Shown here: one piece after another, positions 27,735-37,068 of the stretch
How positions within the stretch are numbered: position 1 is the stretch's first letter
Layout: the number at the start of each line of letters is the position of its first letter
Assembly: GCF_022842145.1 (NCBI RefSeq)
Contig: NZ_JALHQD010000002.1
Coordinates: 434,001-498,000, forward strand
Origin: Tabrizicola sp.
Lineage (GTDB): Bacteria; Pseudomonadota; Alphaproteobacteria; Rhodobacterales; Rhodobacteraceae
Length of the DNA: 64,000 nucleotides
Reading direction: 5' to 3'
Made by a program: the position numbers and the translations under genes
The notes under the pieces: generated by a model
Databases searched by the model: none
Told to the model about the DNA's origin: nothing
What the model saw: the letters and a program-made list of their open reading frames with translations, nothing else

Positions 27735-30700
27735 TCATTCAGCGGCAAGTCGTTGGTCGGGCTGGCGAAAATCGCCTGCCTCGGCCGCCTGGATCGCGGC
27801 CTTCATGCGGGCGGCCAGCACCCGGACGTTCGGTTCCAGCACCATCGAGTCATGGTCGCCCGGGACTTCCACCACCTCCAGCCGGGACGCGAAAGGCGTC
27901 CAGAGGTTGTCGTGGAAGACATATTCCCGTTGCGACGAGACCCAGTTGCCCCCGGTCACCTTCCAGTGCCGGTCGAGGGGCGGGCGGTAGAGGACCACCT
28001 TGCCGTCATCCCAAGCCTTCAGGTCATAGACCCCGATCGCGTGGCGGAAGGCGGTTTCGATGGCGGCATTGTTGTAGGACGGGACCGTCGGATCAGGTTC
28101 GTTCGCGGCCTTGGCCCGGCGCGAGCGTTCCCATTCCCAGCGCCTGCGCGCCCAGTCGGCAAGGAACTGCGGTCCGCCAGCGCGGAGCTCGGCGAGTTTG
28201 ATCAGGGCCTTGTCGGGCTTGTTCAGGAACGGCCGCACGGGCAGTGGCGTGTCAAGAAGCACCATCAGAGCCACCTCTTCGCCCTCGGCGCGCAGCTGGC
28301 GTCCGATGTCCCAGGCGGTGAGGCCTCCGCCCGAGAAGCCGCCAAGGAGGTACGGCCCCTTCGGCTGGACCTGCCGGATTTCGGCAAGGCAGGAGGTGGC
28401 GGCGTCTTCGATCGTCATGTGCGGCTGGTCGTCGCCGAAAAGCCCTTTCGCCTGCAGCCCGTAGAACGGGCGGTCGGTACCCAGAAGGCTGGCCAGGTGA
28501 CGCAGGTTCAACACGTTGCCGAACATGCCTGCGACCAGGAAGAACGGCGTCTTCTGCCCGCCATCGCCGCGGTGCATGGCGACGAGATGGGTGAACTTTG
28601 GTCCTGCAGGATCGGCCAGCGCGGCGGGCGCGGCGGCGGCTTCGTCCTCGGGGCCGATGCGTTCGGCGATCAGCGCGGCGCAGCGGGCGATGGTGGGGGC
28701 CTCGAACAGGACGGAGATCGGGAAGTCGACCTTCCACTGCCGCCGGATCATCGCAAAGAGGCGCACTGCGATCAGAGAGTGGCCGCCAAGCGTGAAGAAG
28801 TCGTCCTCGACCCCGACTTCCGAGACGCCCAGAAGCTCGGCCCAGAAGCCCGCCAGGGTGCGTTCCACGTTCGTGCGGGGTGCGACGTAGGCGGTTTCCA
28901 GTTCGGGGCGGGCGAAGCCGGGGCCTTCGGTTTCGGTGGCGACCGGGGCATTGGCCTGTTTCACCAGTGCTTCGAGGTCCAGCGAGGACACGAGGACCTG
29001 CGCCCCGTCGGCAGCAAGCGCCCGAAGGAAGGCCTCGGCACCCTCGGCGGGACGGATGCCGCCTGCCAGGGCCTGGACGAGGCGCTGCTCGGCGGGGGAT
29101 TGCCCGCGCTGGTCGTCGTCGCGTTCCACGTCGCGCGGGTTCGGCGGCGCGGGGCGGGCGAGGGCCTCCTCGAAGGCGACCTTGCGGAAGGTGATGCCCT
29201 CGACCTCAACGAGGACTTTTCCGGCCGGGTCGGTCAGGGTGACGTCGAAGCTGGCCGTGTCCTCGGCGGGGTTTCCCGCAAGGCGGACCCAGCTGCGGAT
29301 TTCGGCGGGAAGGGGGGCGTGGACCCGGATGGCGGTGGTCATCACCGGGGCCCAGACGAAGCCCTCCTGCACCTTGGGTAGCAGCGCGATGCCCCAGCCG
29401 GTGCCGATGTCATAAAGGGCCGGGTGGATCGTGCAGGTTGCCGTGTCCTGCACGGCTTGCGTTGGAAGCGCCAGGGTTGCCAGCCCCTCGCGGTTGCCAA
29501 GGGCGGTCGCGCGGAGGACCTGCCAGCGCGGGCCGAACGCAATCCGGTCCTCTTGCGCAGAGGGCAGGTTTTCCCCGCCTGCCGCCGTGGCCTTGTTAGG
29601 GCAGCGGGCGGCGATGGCGGAGAGGTCAAGGTTTTCCGGCTGGGCGGCAAGGGGGGCAATGCCCATCTCGGCGGTCAGGGCCCAACCTTGCGGCTCTTGC
29701 GCGCGGGCTTGCAGGCGCTGGGTTCCGTCGCGGCCACGGGTCAGGCTGACACGCAAGTCGCGGGGAAGGTCGGCTTCCAGCCGCAGGGGACGGAAGACGG
29801 TAAGGTCGGTCAGGTGCAGGCCCTGCTTGCCGCCGGTGGCCATCAGCGCCTCATGTGCGATTTCTGGCCACGCAGCACCCGGCAGGACCGCGGTGCCGTC
29901 CAGAAGGCGATGGTCGTCCATCACCCAATTGTCCTTGGTCAGGGTGGCGTGGAAGCGGGTCTCGTCCTCGCCCTTCTGCATCCGCTCCAGCACCAGCTGG
30001 CCGGGAAGCGGGGCGCCTGCGTCCTTGCCCTGGCGGCGGGCGTCGGCGTCGGCGGCCATGCCGATGCCGGACCAGATGCCCCAGTTGATCGCCGTGACCT
30101 TGGTCATGCCACCGGCGCGACTGCGGGCAAAGGCGTTGAGGTATTCGTTCGCGGCCACATAGTCGGCCTGACCTGCCGGGGTGAGAACGGTCGACGTCGA
30201 GGAGAAGAGGACGATCCGGTCGACGCTGCCATCAGGGAGGAGCGTGTCGAGAAGCTTGGTGCCGTGGACCTTGGGCGAGAGAACCGCATCCGCGCTGCCG
30301 GGGTCTTTGCCCAGAAGCGGCGCGTCGTCGACGGTGCCGGCGGCATGGACGACGCCGTAGATCGGGCCGAACTCGGACCGAACCCGGTCGAAGGCGGCGC
30401 GCATGTCCTCGGGGTTGCAGACGTCGGCGGCGACCGCCATGACCCGCCCCAGGCGTTCAAGGCGCGACAGGACCCCGGCGCGGACGGACCCGGCTTCGGG
30501 GAGGTGGCGTCCGACGAGGGCAACCTTGGCGTGACGGTCTCGCATCAGGCGTTCGGCGACGGTGACGCCGATCCCACCGAAGCCGCCAGTGATGACCCAG
30601 ACGGAGCCTTCGGGGACCACGGCCTGTTCCGGTAGCTTTGCCGGGACAAGGCGGGTTTCCAGGCGGCGGCTGCCCCGGATCGCGGCGACGGTGTTCGCCG

Positions 30701-33700
30701 GGGTGGCAAGCACCTCTTCCAGGACGGCGGAGACGGTTTCCACCGGGATCGCCTTCCGGTCGAGGGTGACGTCAAGCAGGCTCGCGGTCAGGCCGGGCAG
30801 TTCGCGCGGCATGACGCGGACGGGGCCCGCGACGGTGGCCTTCTCGGGATAGGGGAGCGCCTCGGTGCGAACCTGGGCCGCGCCGGAGGTGACGACGGTG
30901 AGGTGGGGCAGGGGCTTCAAGCCGATCTCGCCCATCGCCTGGCCAAGGAAGAAGAGGCTCCAGAAGCCCTGTTCGAGGTTGCGCTGGAAGAAGCTGGAGC
31001 CGGGGCGGAAGGCTTCCTTTTCCGTCACCAGCCAGAAGTGGGCGATGCGGGCGGGGTTCAGGTCGCGTTGAGCAAGGTCCGCGAGCAGCGCGTCATAGCC
31101 TTCGCGCCCGTGTTCGGGGGCAAGGGTGTAGGTGTCGTCCGAAGTGCGCGCGAAGGCGTCCCCGGCGTGGACGGTGATGACGCGGTGGTTTGCGGCGCGC
31201 AGGCGCTGGACTGCGGCGCGGGCAAGGCCGGCCTCATCGGCGAAGACGAGCCATGTGAGGGGGGCGCCAAGTTCCGTTTCCACGTCGACCGGGCAGTCGG
31301 CGGGCATGACGCGCCAGCCGATCTTGTAGCCGAAGTCGGCGACCGCTTCGTGGCGTTTGGCGGTCACGTCGGCTTCGGTGATCTGTGCTGCCTGACCGCG
31401 TTCGATGAAGTAGCGGCTGCGCTGGAAGGGGTAGGTCGGCAGGGGAACGCGGCGGCGTTGCGCATCGCCCCAAAGCTGGGTGAGGTCGGGTTCAGCTCCG
31501 CAGGCCCACAGGCGGCCGAGGGTGGCGATGAAATGGCGGTCGTCGCTGGTGGTGTCGTCGGGGTGGCGGAGGCTCGCGGGGACCGGCTGGCCGCCCATGG
31601 CGCCGTTGGCTTGGGCGAGGGAGGCCATGGCGCGGCCCGGACCGACCTCAAGATACACGCGATCGGGCTTCTGGCGCAGGGTGGCCATGCCGTCGGCGAA
31701 GCGGACGGTGTTGCGCAGGTGAGCGACCCAGTAGTCGGGGCTGGTCGCCTCGGCGTCAGTCAGGACCTGGCCCGAGCGGTTGGAAATGATCGGGATCTGC
31801 GGCGGGGAAAGCTGCATCCCGGCAAGGTGGGCGCGGAAGGCCGCGAGGATGCCTTCCAGCATCTTCGAATGCGCCGCGATGTCGATGGCGATGCGAGTGG
31901 TGTCGATGTCATCGGCCTTGAGCCGTGCGGCCAGGTCCTTCAACCCCGCGTCGGAGCCCGAGACGACGGTCAGTTCCGGAGCGTTGATCGACGCGATGTC
32001 GAGGTCGCCGAGGTAGGGTTTCAGCGCGGCTTCGGACAGAGGGACGGAAAGCATCCCCCCTGCGGGCACGGTGTCGAACAGCTGCCCGCGCAGACGGACA
32101 AGGCCGACGGCGGCTTCCAGTGTCATGACGCCCGCCACGCAGGCAGCGGCGTTTTCGCCCATCGAATGGCCGATGAGGACCGAGGGCTTTACCCCCCAGC
32201 TTTCCCAAAGCTTCGCCAAGGCGACTTCGACGATCAGGATCAGGGGCAGCTGTTTTGAGGGCTTCCGCAAAGCCTCGGCTGCTGCGGCTTCCTGGCCGGG
32301 AGCGGGAAGCCAAAGCGCGCGCGTCTCGGCCTCGGCATCTTTCAGCGCGGCAAGGCCCCGGTCCATCCATTCGGCGAACACGGGTTCTGTTTCATAGAGG
32401 TCGCGCGCCATGTTCGGGTATTGCGCGCCGCCGCCCGGGAACATGAAGACGACGTCGGGGGCATCGCCCAGACGGCGCTGGGTGAAGACGCGGCGGGGAT
32501 CGCCCGCTTCCAGCATCTGCGCGGCTTCCTCGTGGGTCTCGGCGACGAGCACCCGGCGGTGTTCAAACGCCCGGCGGCCTTGCTTGAGCGTCCATGCGAT
32601 GTCGGCAAGCGGCTGCTCGGGATGGGTGCGAAGATGGGCCGCAAGGCGGGACGACGCTTCCCCAAGGGCGGACTGGCTGCGGGCGGAAAGGGTGATGAGC
32701 TGGAACGGCCAGTCCGAAGCTTCGGACGCGGGAACGGTGGGAGCTTCCTGCACGATGACATGCGCATTCGTGCCGCCGACCCCAAGCGAGTTCACCCCGG
32801 CCCGGCGCGGACCCATGCGGCGGGGCCAGTCGCTGAGGCGGTCGTTCACCCGGAAGGGGCTGTTGTCGAAATCGATGGCAGGGTTTGGCGTCTCGAAGTT
32901 CAGGCTGGGCGGCATCTGCTTGTGATGCAGCGCCAGGGTCGTCTTGATCAGGCTTGCCACCCCGGCGGCGGTGTCGAGGTGGCCGATGTTGGTCTTCACC
33001 GAGCCGATCCGGGCGAAACCCGTCGCCTGGGTCGTGCGCCGGAAGGCCTCGGTCAATGCGGCAACCTCGATCGGGTCGCCGAGATAGGTGCCGGTGCCGT
33101 GGCATTCGATGTAGTCGACGGTTTCGGCCGGGGTTCCGGCCACGGCGAGGGCGGTCGCGATGCAGGCCGCCTGGCCTTCGACCGAGGGTGCCAGATACCC
33201 GGCTTTCGCCGCGCCGTCGTTGTTGACCGCGGAACCCTTGATCACGCCCCAGATGTGGTCGCCGTCGGCCAGCGCATCGTCCAGCCGCCGCAGAAGCACC
33301 GTACCCGCGCCAGAGCCGAAGACCGTCCCTTGCGCGCGGTGGTCGAAGGCGTGGCAGACGCCGTCGGGCGACAGGACCTCGCCCTCCTTGTAGATGTAGC
33401 CGCGGCCCTGGGGCATATCGATGGTGACACCCCCGGCCAGCGCCATGTCGCATTCGCCGTTCAGCAGCGCCTGGATCGCGTAGTGGGTGGCGACGAGCGA
33501 GGTCGAGCAGGCGGTCTGCAAGCCAAGGCTGGGGCCCTTGAGGTCGAAGACGTGGCTGACGCGGGTGGACAGGAAATCCTTGTCGTTGCCGGTATGGCGC
33601 AAGAGGAACATGCCCGTGCTGTCGACCAGCGCAGGGTTCGAGCAGAGGTTGAAGTAGAAGTAGCTGCCCATCCCGCAGCCCGCGAAGACGCCGATGCGGC

Positions 33701-34061
33701 CCTTGAACCCTTCGGGCGTATGGCCGGCGTTTTCCAGCGCCTCCCAGGCGACTTCCAGGAACTGGCGGTGCTGCGGGTCCAGAATCGCGGCCTCTTTCGG
33801 CGAAAAGCCGAAGAATTCGGCGTCGAAGCGGTCGAAGCCCTCCAGCAAGGCGGCGGCGGGGACGTAGTTCGGATTGCGCAACAGGGCCGGGTTTTCGCCC
33901 GAAGCCAAAATCTCTTCCTCGGTCAGCCGACGCACGGCAGAGCGGCCGTCGCGCAGGTTTTCCCAGTAAGCCTGGATATCCGCCGCCCCCGGCAGATGCG
34001 CGGCCATGCCCACGATGGCAATATCTGTCTCTGCGGGAAGGTCCTGCATAGCGTCCTTCAT
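27735..34061 (-). CDS. Type I polyketide synthase, KS-AT-KR-DH-ACP-TE
   Basis: A 2108-residue single-module PKS. The ketosynthase (12-438) has C185, H321 and H361. The acyltransferase has GHSMGE (S633) and the AAHSK block (H731). A structural half and the active ketoreductase follow (910-1335; ITGGFGGIG 1157-1165, Y1301). Next is a dehydratase-like domain with HRLLDGTAVLPG (H1384) and YDIGTGW (D1551), a carrier domain (S1762 in GGHSLI), and a thioesterase with GGFSGG (S1910), D1937 and H2070. There is no enoylreductase. The dehydratase follows the ketoreductase, which is the reverse of the common order. It is the first gene of the operon and divergent from the polysaccharide ATPase gene. Confidence 0.93.
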   Translation of the reverse strand: MKDAMQDLPAETDIAIVGMAAHLPGAADIQAYWENLRDGRSAVRRLTEEEILASGENPALLRNPNYVPAAALLEGFDRFDAEFFGFSPKEAAILDPQHRQFLEVAWEALENAGHTPEGFKGRIGVFAGCGMGSYFYFNLCSNPALVDSTGMFLLRHTGNDKDFLSTRVSHVFDLKGPSLGLQTACSTSLVATHYAIQALLNGECDMALAGGVTIDMPQGRGYIYKEGEVLSPDGVCHAFDHRAQGTVFGSGAGTVLLRRLDDALADGDHIWGVIKGSAVNNDGAAKAGYLAPSVEGQAACIATALAVAGTPAETVDYIECHGTGTYLGDPIEVAALTEAFRRTTQATGFARIGSVKTNIGHLDTAAGVASLIKTTLALHHKQMPPSLNFETPNPAIDFDNSPFRVNDRLSDWPRRMGPRRAGVNSLGVGGTNAHVIVQEAPTVPASEASDWPFQLITLSARSQSALGEASSRLAAHLRTHPEQPLADIAWTLKQGRRAFEHRRVLVAETHEEAAQMLEAGDPRRVFTQRRLGDAPDVVFMFPGGGAQYPNMARDLYETEPVFAEWMDRGLAALKDAEAETRALWLPAPGQEAAAAEALRKPSKQLPLILIVEVALAKLWESWGVKPSVLIGHSMGENAAACVAGVMTLEAAVGLVRLRGQLFDTVPAGGMLSVPLSEAALKPYLGDLDIASINAPELTVVSGSDAGLKDLAARLKADDIDTTRIAIDIAAHSKMLEGILAAFRAHLAGMQLSPPQIPIISNRSGQVLTDAEATSPDYWVAHLRNTVRFADGMATLRQKPDRVYLEVGPGRAMASLAQANGAMGGQPVPASLRHPDDTTSDDRHFIATLGRLWACGAEPDLTQLWGDAQRRRVPLPTYPFQRSRYFIERGQAAQITEADVTAKRHEAVADFGYKIGWRVMPADCPVDVETELGAPLTWLVFADEAGLARAAVQRLRAANHRVITVHAGDAFARTSDDTYTLAPEHGREGYDALLADLAQRDLNPARIAHFWLVTEKEAFRPGSSFFQRNLEQGFWSLFFLGQAMGEIGLKPLPHLTVVTSGAAQVRTEALPYPEKATVAGPVRVMPRELPGLTASLLDVTLDRKAIPVETVSAVLEEVLATPANTVAAIRGSRRLETRLVPAKLPEQAVVPEGSVWVITGGFGGIGVTVAERLMRDRHAKVALVGRHLPEAGSVRAGVLSRLERLGRVMAVAADVCNPEDMRAAFDRVRSEFGPIYGVVHAAGTVDDAPLLGKDPGSADAVLSPKVHGTKLLDTLLPDGSVDRIVLFSSTSTVLTPAGQADYVAANEYLNAFARSRAGGMTKVTAINWGIWSGIGMAADADARRQGKDAGAPLPGQLVLERMQKGEDETRFHATLTKDNWVMDDHRLLDGTAVLPGAAWPEIAHEALMATGGKQGLHLTDLTVFRPLRLEADLPRDLRVSLTRGRDGTQRLQARAQEPQGWALTAEMGIAPLAAQPENLDLSAIAARCPNKATAAGGENLPSAQEDRIAFGPRWQVLRATALGNREGLATLALPTQAVQDTATCTIHPALYDIGTGWGIALLPKVQEGFVWAPVMTTAIRVHAPLPAEIRSWVRLAGNPAEDTASFDVTLTDPAGKVLVEVEGITFRKVAFEEALARPAPPNPRDVERDDDQRGQSPAEQRLVQALAGGIRPAEGAEAFLRALAADGAQVLVSSLDLEALVKQANAPVATETEGPGFARPELETAYVAPRTNVERTLAGFWAELLGVSEVGVEDDFFTLGGHSLIAVRLFAMIRRQWKVDFPISVLFEAPTIARCAALIAERIGPEDEAAAAPAALADPAGPKFTHLVAMHRGDGGQKTPFFLVAGMFGNVLNLRHLASLLGTDRPFYGLQAKGLFGDDQPHMTIEDAATSCLAEIRQVQPKGPYLLGGFSGGGLTAWDIGRQLRAEGEEVALMVLLDTPLPVRPFLNKPDKALIKLAELRAGGPQFLADWARRRWEWERSRRAKAANEPDPTVPSYNNAAIETAFRHAIGVYDLKAWDDGKVVLYRPPLDRHWKVTGGNWVSSQREYVFHDNLWTPFASRLEVVEVPGDHDSMVLEPNVRVLAARMKAAIQAAEAGDFRQPDQRLAAE

Positions 34062-34273
34062 GCGATTACCCTCTCGACTGGTCTTTGGCGGCGACCGTCA
34101 GGCCGCGAGTCCACAACCGCGTGTGTCCGACGTCGTTGCCTGTCACAGACAGGGCCGCTGGACGTCCTGGCACAAACACGCCTACCAAGCACATGCCCGA
34201 AATCTGGCAGCTCATCAGGGTCATCAACGATTCGCGCGCCGTAAAAATTTCCTTGACCTTTCCTACAGCACCT

Positions 34274-34293
34274 TGTCCGGATACGCACGGACA
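34274..34293. promoter_or_regulatory. Inverted repeat TGTCCG-N8-CGGACA
   Basis: A perfect six-base inverted repeat with an 8-base spacer in the divergent PKS/ATPase region. Its symmetry and place suggest a dimeric regulator site; the regulator is unknown. Confidence 0.3.
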
Positions 34294-34324
34294 TTGGTCA
34301 ACAAAAACGCCATTCCTGCGGCAA

Positions 34325-34371
34325 AACCTGGCCTAGGCTGCTGATTTTCCTGCTTTGTTGCCAGGTTGGCA
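34325..34371. promoter_or_regulatory. Nested inverted repeats upstream of the polysaccharide ATPase gene
   Basis: AACCTGGC (34325-34332) is complementary to GCCAGGTT (34360-34367), with 27 bases between. The right arm is part of a second short symmetric site, TGCCAGGTTGGCA (34359-34371). It could be an operator pair or a leader hairpin of the plus-strand genes. Confidence 0.3.
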
Positions 34372-34466
34372 TCAGTAACACCGAAGCCGTCGCCATGCCG
34401 TTCAACATTGCTTATGAGAGGGGGGCAACTCCCTCCGAATCTATGGAATTGCTTTAGGGTGAGTAG

Positions 34467-35528
34467 ATGACGCGTCGTAGATCCCGGAAGTTGTTTTCTC
34501 GCATCCTGTGGTTCGATCAGGATGTGGGCAACGATACCGTTGCCGAAACGCCCGAGCCGGCCGCCGTGGCGGCACCACCGGTCGAACCCGCGCCAGAAGT
34601 CCGTCCCGCCACGCCCATTCCACGTCGGCCGCGGTCGCGCATCCTTGCGTTCGAACAGCAGCCTGCGTCGCAGGGCGAGATTTATACCGAGCATTTCGGG
34701 CTGACCACGCGCCCCTTCGCGCTGACGCCGGACCCTGATTTCCTTTACTGGCCGCAATCGCACCAGCGCGCCTACACCATGCTGGAGTACGGCATCCGCG
34801 CGAATTCGCCGATCACCCTGATCACCGGCGAGGTGGGCGCAGGCAAGACCACCCTGCTCTTGCACCTGATCCGATCGCTGGGGCCGGAGATCAAGGTCGG
34901 TCTCATCTCGAACCCGCACGGGTCGCGGGCCGAGCTCTTGCGCTGGGTGCTGCATGCGCTGGACCAGCCGGCCGACCTGAACGAGAGCTATGTCGACCTT
35001 TTTTCGCGGTTCCAGAATTTCCTTCTGTCCGAATACGCGGCGGGCCGCTCGGTCGTGCTGATCTTCGACGAGGCGCAGAACCTGAGCGCAGAGGCGCTGG
35101 AAGAGCTGCGGATGTTCATCAACATCAACTCGGGCAAGGACGAGGTGCTGCAACTGGTCCTGATCGGTCAGCCGGAACTGCGCGACCTGGTTTCCCGGCC
35201 CAACATGCGCCAGTTCGCCCAGCGGGTTGCGGCAAGCTACCATCTTACGGCGATGGACCTGAAGACGGTGCGCGGCTACATCCCCCACCGGCTGAAGGTC
35301 GCCGGGGCGCAGAAACGGATCATCACCGGCCCGGCGGTCGACCTTATCCACCAGGTGACCCGCGGTGTTCCGCGGTTGGTGAACCAGTTATGCGACCTTG
35401 CGCTGGTCTATGCCTTTACCCGGGGCAAGCGCACGGTCACTCCGGCGATCGTCCAGCAGGTTCTGGACGACGGCGTCTTCTTTTCGGCAAACGCCGCACG
35501 ACATAGTGAGACCTTGAATGACGCTTGA
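34467..35528 (+). CDS. ExeA-like AAA ATPase of polysaccharide export
   Basis: A 353-residue ATPase of the ExeA/GspA group often found in exopolysaccharide loci. A basic, proline- and alanine-rich N-terminal tail (1-70) precedes the characteristic FGLTTRPFALTPDPDFLYWP. Walker A is GEVGAGKTT (121-129), Walker B VVLIFDEAQ (196-204) and the sensor region LIGQPEL (232-238). It probably energises or regulates assembly of the export machine; there is no clear membrane helix. Its last 11 bases overlap the Wzz-type gene, so the two are co-translated with the BY-kinase gene after them. Confidence 0.87.
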   Translation: MTRRRSRKLFSRILWFDQDVGNDTVAETPEPAAVAAPPVEPAPEVRPATPIPRRPRSRILAFEQQPASQGEIYTEHFGLTTRPFALTPDPDFLYWPQSHQRAYTMLEYGIRANSPITLITGEVGAGKTTLLLHLIRSLGPEIKVGLISNPHGSRAELLRWVLHALDQPADLNESYVDLFSRFQNFLLSEYAAGRSVVLIFDEAQNLSAEALEELRMFININSGKDEVLQLVLIGQPELRDLVSRPNMRQFAQRVAASYHLTAMDLKTVRGYIPHRLKVAGAQKRIITGPAVDLIHQVTRGVPRLVNQLCDLALVYAFTRGKRTVTPAIVQQVLDDGVFFSANAARHSETLNDA

Positions 35529-37062
35529 TCTGCGCTTTTACCTGTCCCTGATCCTGCGGCGGTTGCCGATCATTTTTGCCATCATCTTCACGGCGACGAT
35601 GGCGGGCATCCTTTACGCCGTATCGCTTCCGCCGATCTTCCGGGCCGAGTCGCGGCTTCTGATCGAAAACGCCCAGATCCCCGATGAGCTTGCGGCCTCG
35701 ACAGTGGTGTCGACGGCGGATGAGATCCTGTTGTCGATCCAGCAGCGCATCTACACCCGCGAAAGCCTTCTGGCGCTGTCCGAGCGGCACAATCTGTTCG
35801 CCGACGCCTCGAAGCTTTCTCCGTCGGAAAAGCTGGAACAGGTCAGCAACCGCATCTCGATCTACATGCCGCGGACGCAGGGCAATACCGGCGTCGTCCA
35901 CGTGTCGTTCGCGGATGGAAGCCCGGAGGTTTCCGCCACCGTCACCAACGACATCGCGGCGCAGATCCTGCAGTGGAACACCGAGCTGCGCACCCGGGCG
36001 TCGGGCAGCACGCTTGACTTCTTCGAGCAGGAGGTCCGCCGCCTGACCGACGAGCTGGCCCACCAGAACGCCCAGATCCTGGAGTTCGAGCAGCAGAACC
36101 GCGACGCGCTGCCCGAAAGCCTGGAATACCGCCGCACGCGGCAGGCCAGCCAGCAGGAACGTCTGATGCAGGTCGACCGCGAGCTTGCCTCGCTGCGCGA
36201 CCGCCGTGACCGGCTGACCGAGCTTTACGACCGCACCGGCAGGCTGGTGACCTCGGAAACCGACCGCTCGCCCGAGCAGGAGCGTCTTGAGCAAGCCCGG
36301 CAGGAACTGGCCTCGGCTCTGGTGGTGCTTTCCCCCTCCAACCCCCGGCTCAAGGCCCTGCAGACCGAGGTTGCTGCGCTGGAAGAGCGGGTCAAGGCCC
36401 AGCTTGGGGCGTCCGGCGGCGGCCAGCTTTCCGCCTTCGAGGTCCAGATGCTGGACATCGATGGACAGATTGAGTTCCTCGCCGAACAGAAGCGTCTGAT
36501 GGAAGAGGACCTCGTGAAGCTTGAGGCCTCGATCGAGGCGACGCCGGGCAACTCGCTGCGGCTGGCCGAACTGCAGAGCAACTACGAGACGTTGCGCGTG
36601 CAGTACGAAGAGGCCGTGAGCAGCCTGTCCGAAGCGCGCATGGGCGACCGGATCGAGGTCACCGACCGGGGCCAGCGGATCAGCGTGATCGAGGAGGCCG
36701 TGCCGCCCCCGTTCCGCTCGGAACCGAACCGCAAGCGCATCTCCGGGGCCGCGTTCGGGGTCGGATTCATCCTGTCGGGGGCGCTTCTGTTCCTGCTTGA
36801 GATGATGAACCAGACCATCCGGCGCCCGTCCGAGCTGATCAAGGCGCTTGGTGCGCCGCCCTTCGGCACCGTGGGCTACCTTCCGGGAACCCGACCGAAG
36901 AAAGGCATGACGCTGAACCGCTTCGCCATTCTGGCGATGCTGGTGATCAACGTTCCGATGATCCTCCTGGCGGTGCACCTTTACGTTGCCCCGCTGGGGA
37001 CCCTCCTGGGCTTTCCCCCCGACGCTTCCGCCGAGGCTCCCGCCTCTGCCCTTACCGAGTAA
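35518..37062 (+). CDS. Polysaccharide chain-length determinant protein (Wzz/GumC type)
   Basis: A 514-residue polysaccharide co-polymerase. A membrane helix lies near 17-36 and is followed by the Wzz domain. The middle (about 160-330) is strongly charged and predicted as coiled coil (FFEQEVRRLTDELAHQNAQI and similar). Two hydrophobic helices lie near 415-432 and 465-490. It sets polymer length and links the inner membrane to the Wza-type channel. The kinase domain is not fused; it is the next gene, as in many alphaproteobacteria. The ATG overlaps the ATPase gene by 11 bases. Confidence 0.9.
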   Translation: MTLDLRFYLSLILRRLPIIFAIIFTATMAGILYAVSLPPIFRAESRLLIENAQIPDELAASTVVSTADEILLSIQQRIYTRESLLALSERHNLFADASKLSPSEKLEQVSNRISIYMPRTQGNTGVVHVSFADGSPEVSATVTNDIAAQILQWNTELRTRASGSTLDFFEQEVRRLTDELAHQNAQILEFEQQNRDALPESLEYRRTRQASQQERLMQVDRELASLRDRRDRLTELYDRTGRLVTSETDRSPEQERLEQARQELASALVVLSPSNPRLKALQTEVAALEERVKAQLGASGGGQLSAFEVQMLDIDGQIEFLAEQKRLMEEDLVKLEASIEATPGNSLRLAELQSNYETLRVQYEEAVSSLSEARMGDRIEVTDRGQRISVIEEAVPPPFRSEPNRKRISGAAFGVGFILSGALLFLLEMMNQTIRRPSELIKALGAPPFGTVGYLPGTRPKKGMTLNRFAILAMLVINVPMILLAVHLYVAPLGTLLGFPPDASAEAPASALTE

Positions 37063-37068
37063 GCTGAC

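Larger units (their letters stand above)
34062..34466. other. Divergent control region between the PKS operon and the polysaccharide export genes
   Basis: About 400 bases with no convincing gene. It contains two inverted repeats: TGTCCG/CGGACA at 34274-34293 and AACCTGGC/GCCAGGTT at 34325-34332 and 34360-34367. The right part also reads TGCCAGGTTGGCA (34359-34371). It must hold promoters for both directions. Confidence 0.5.
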
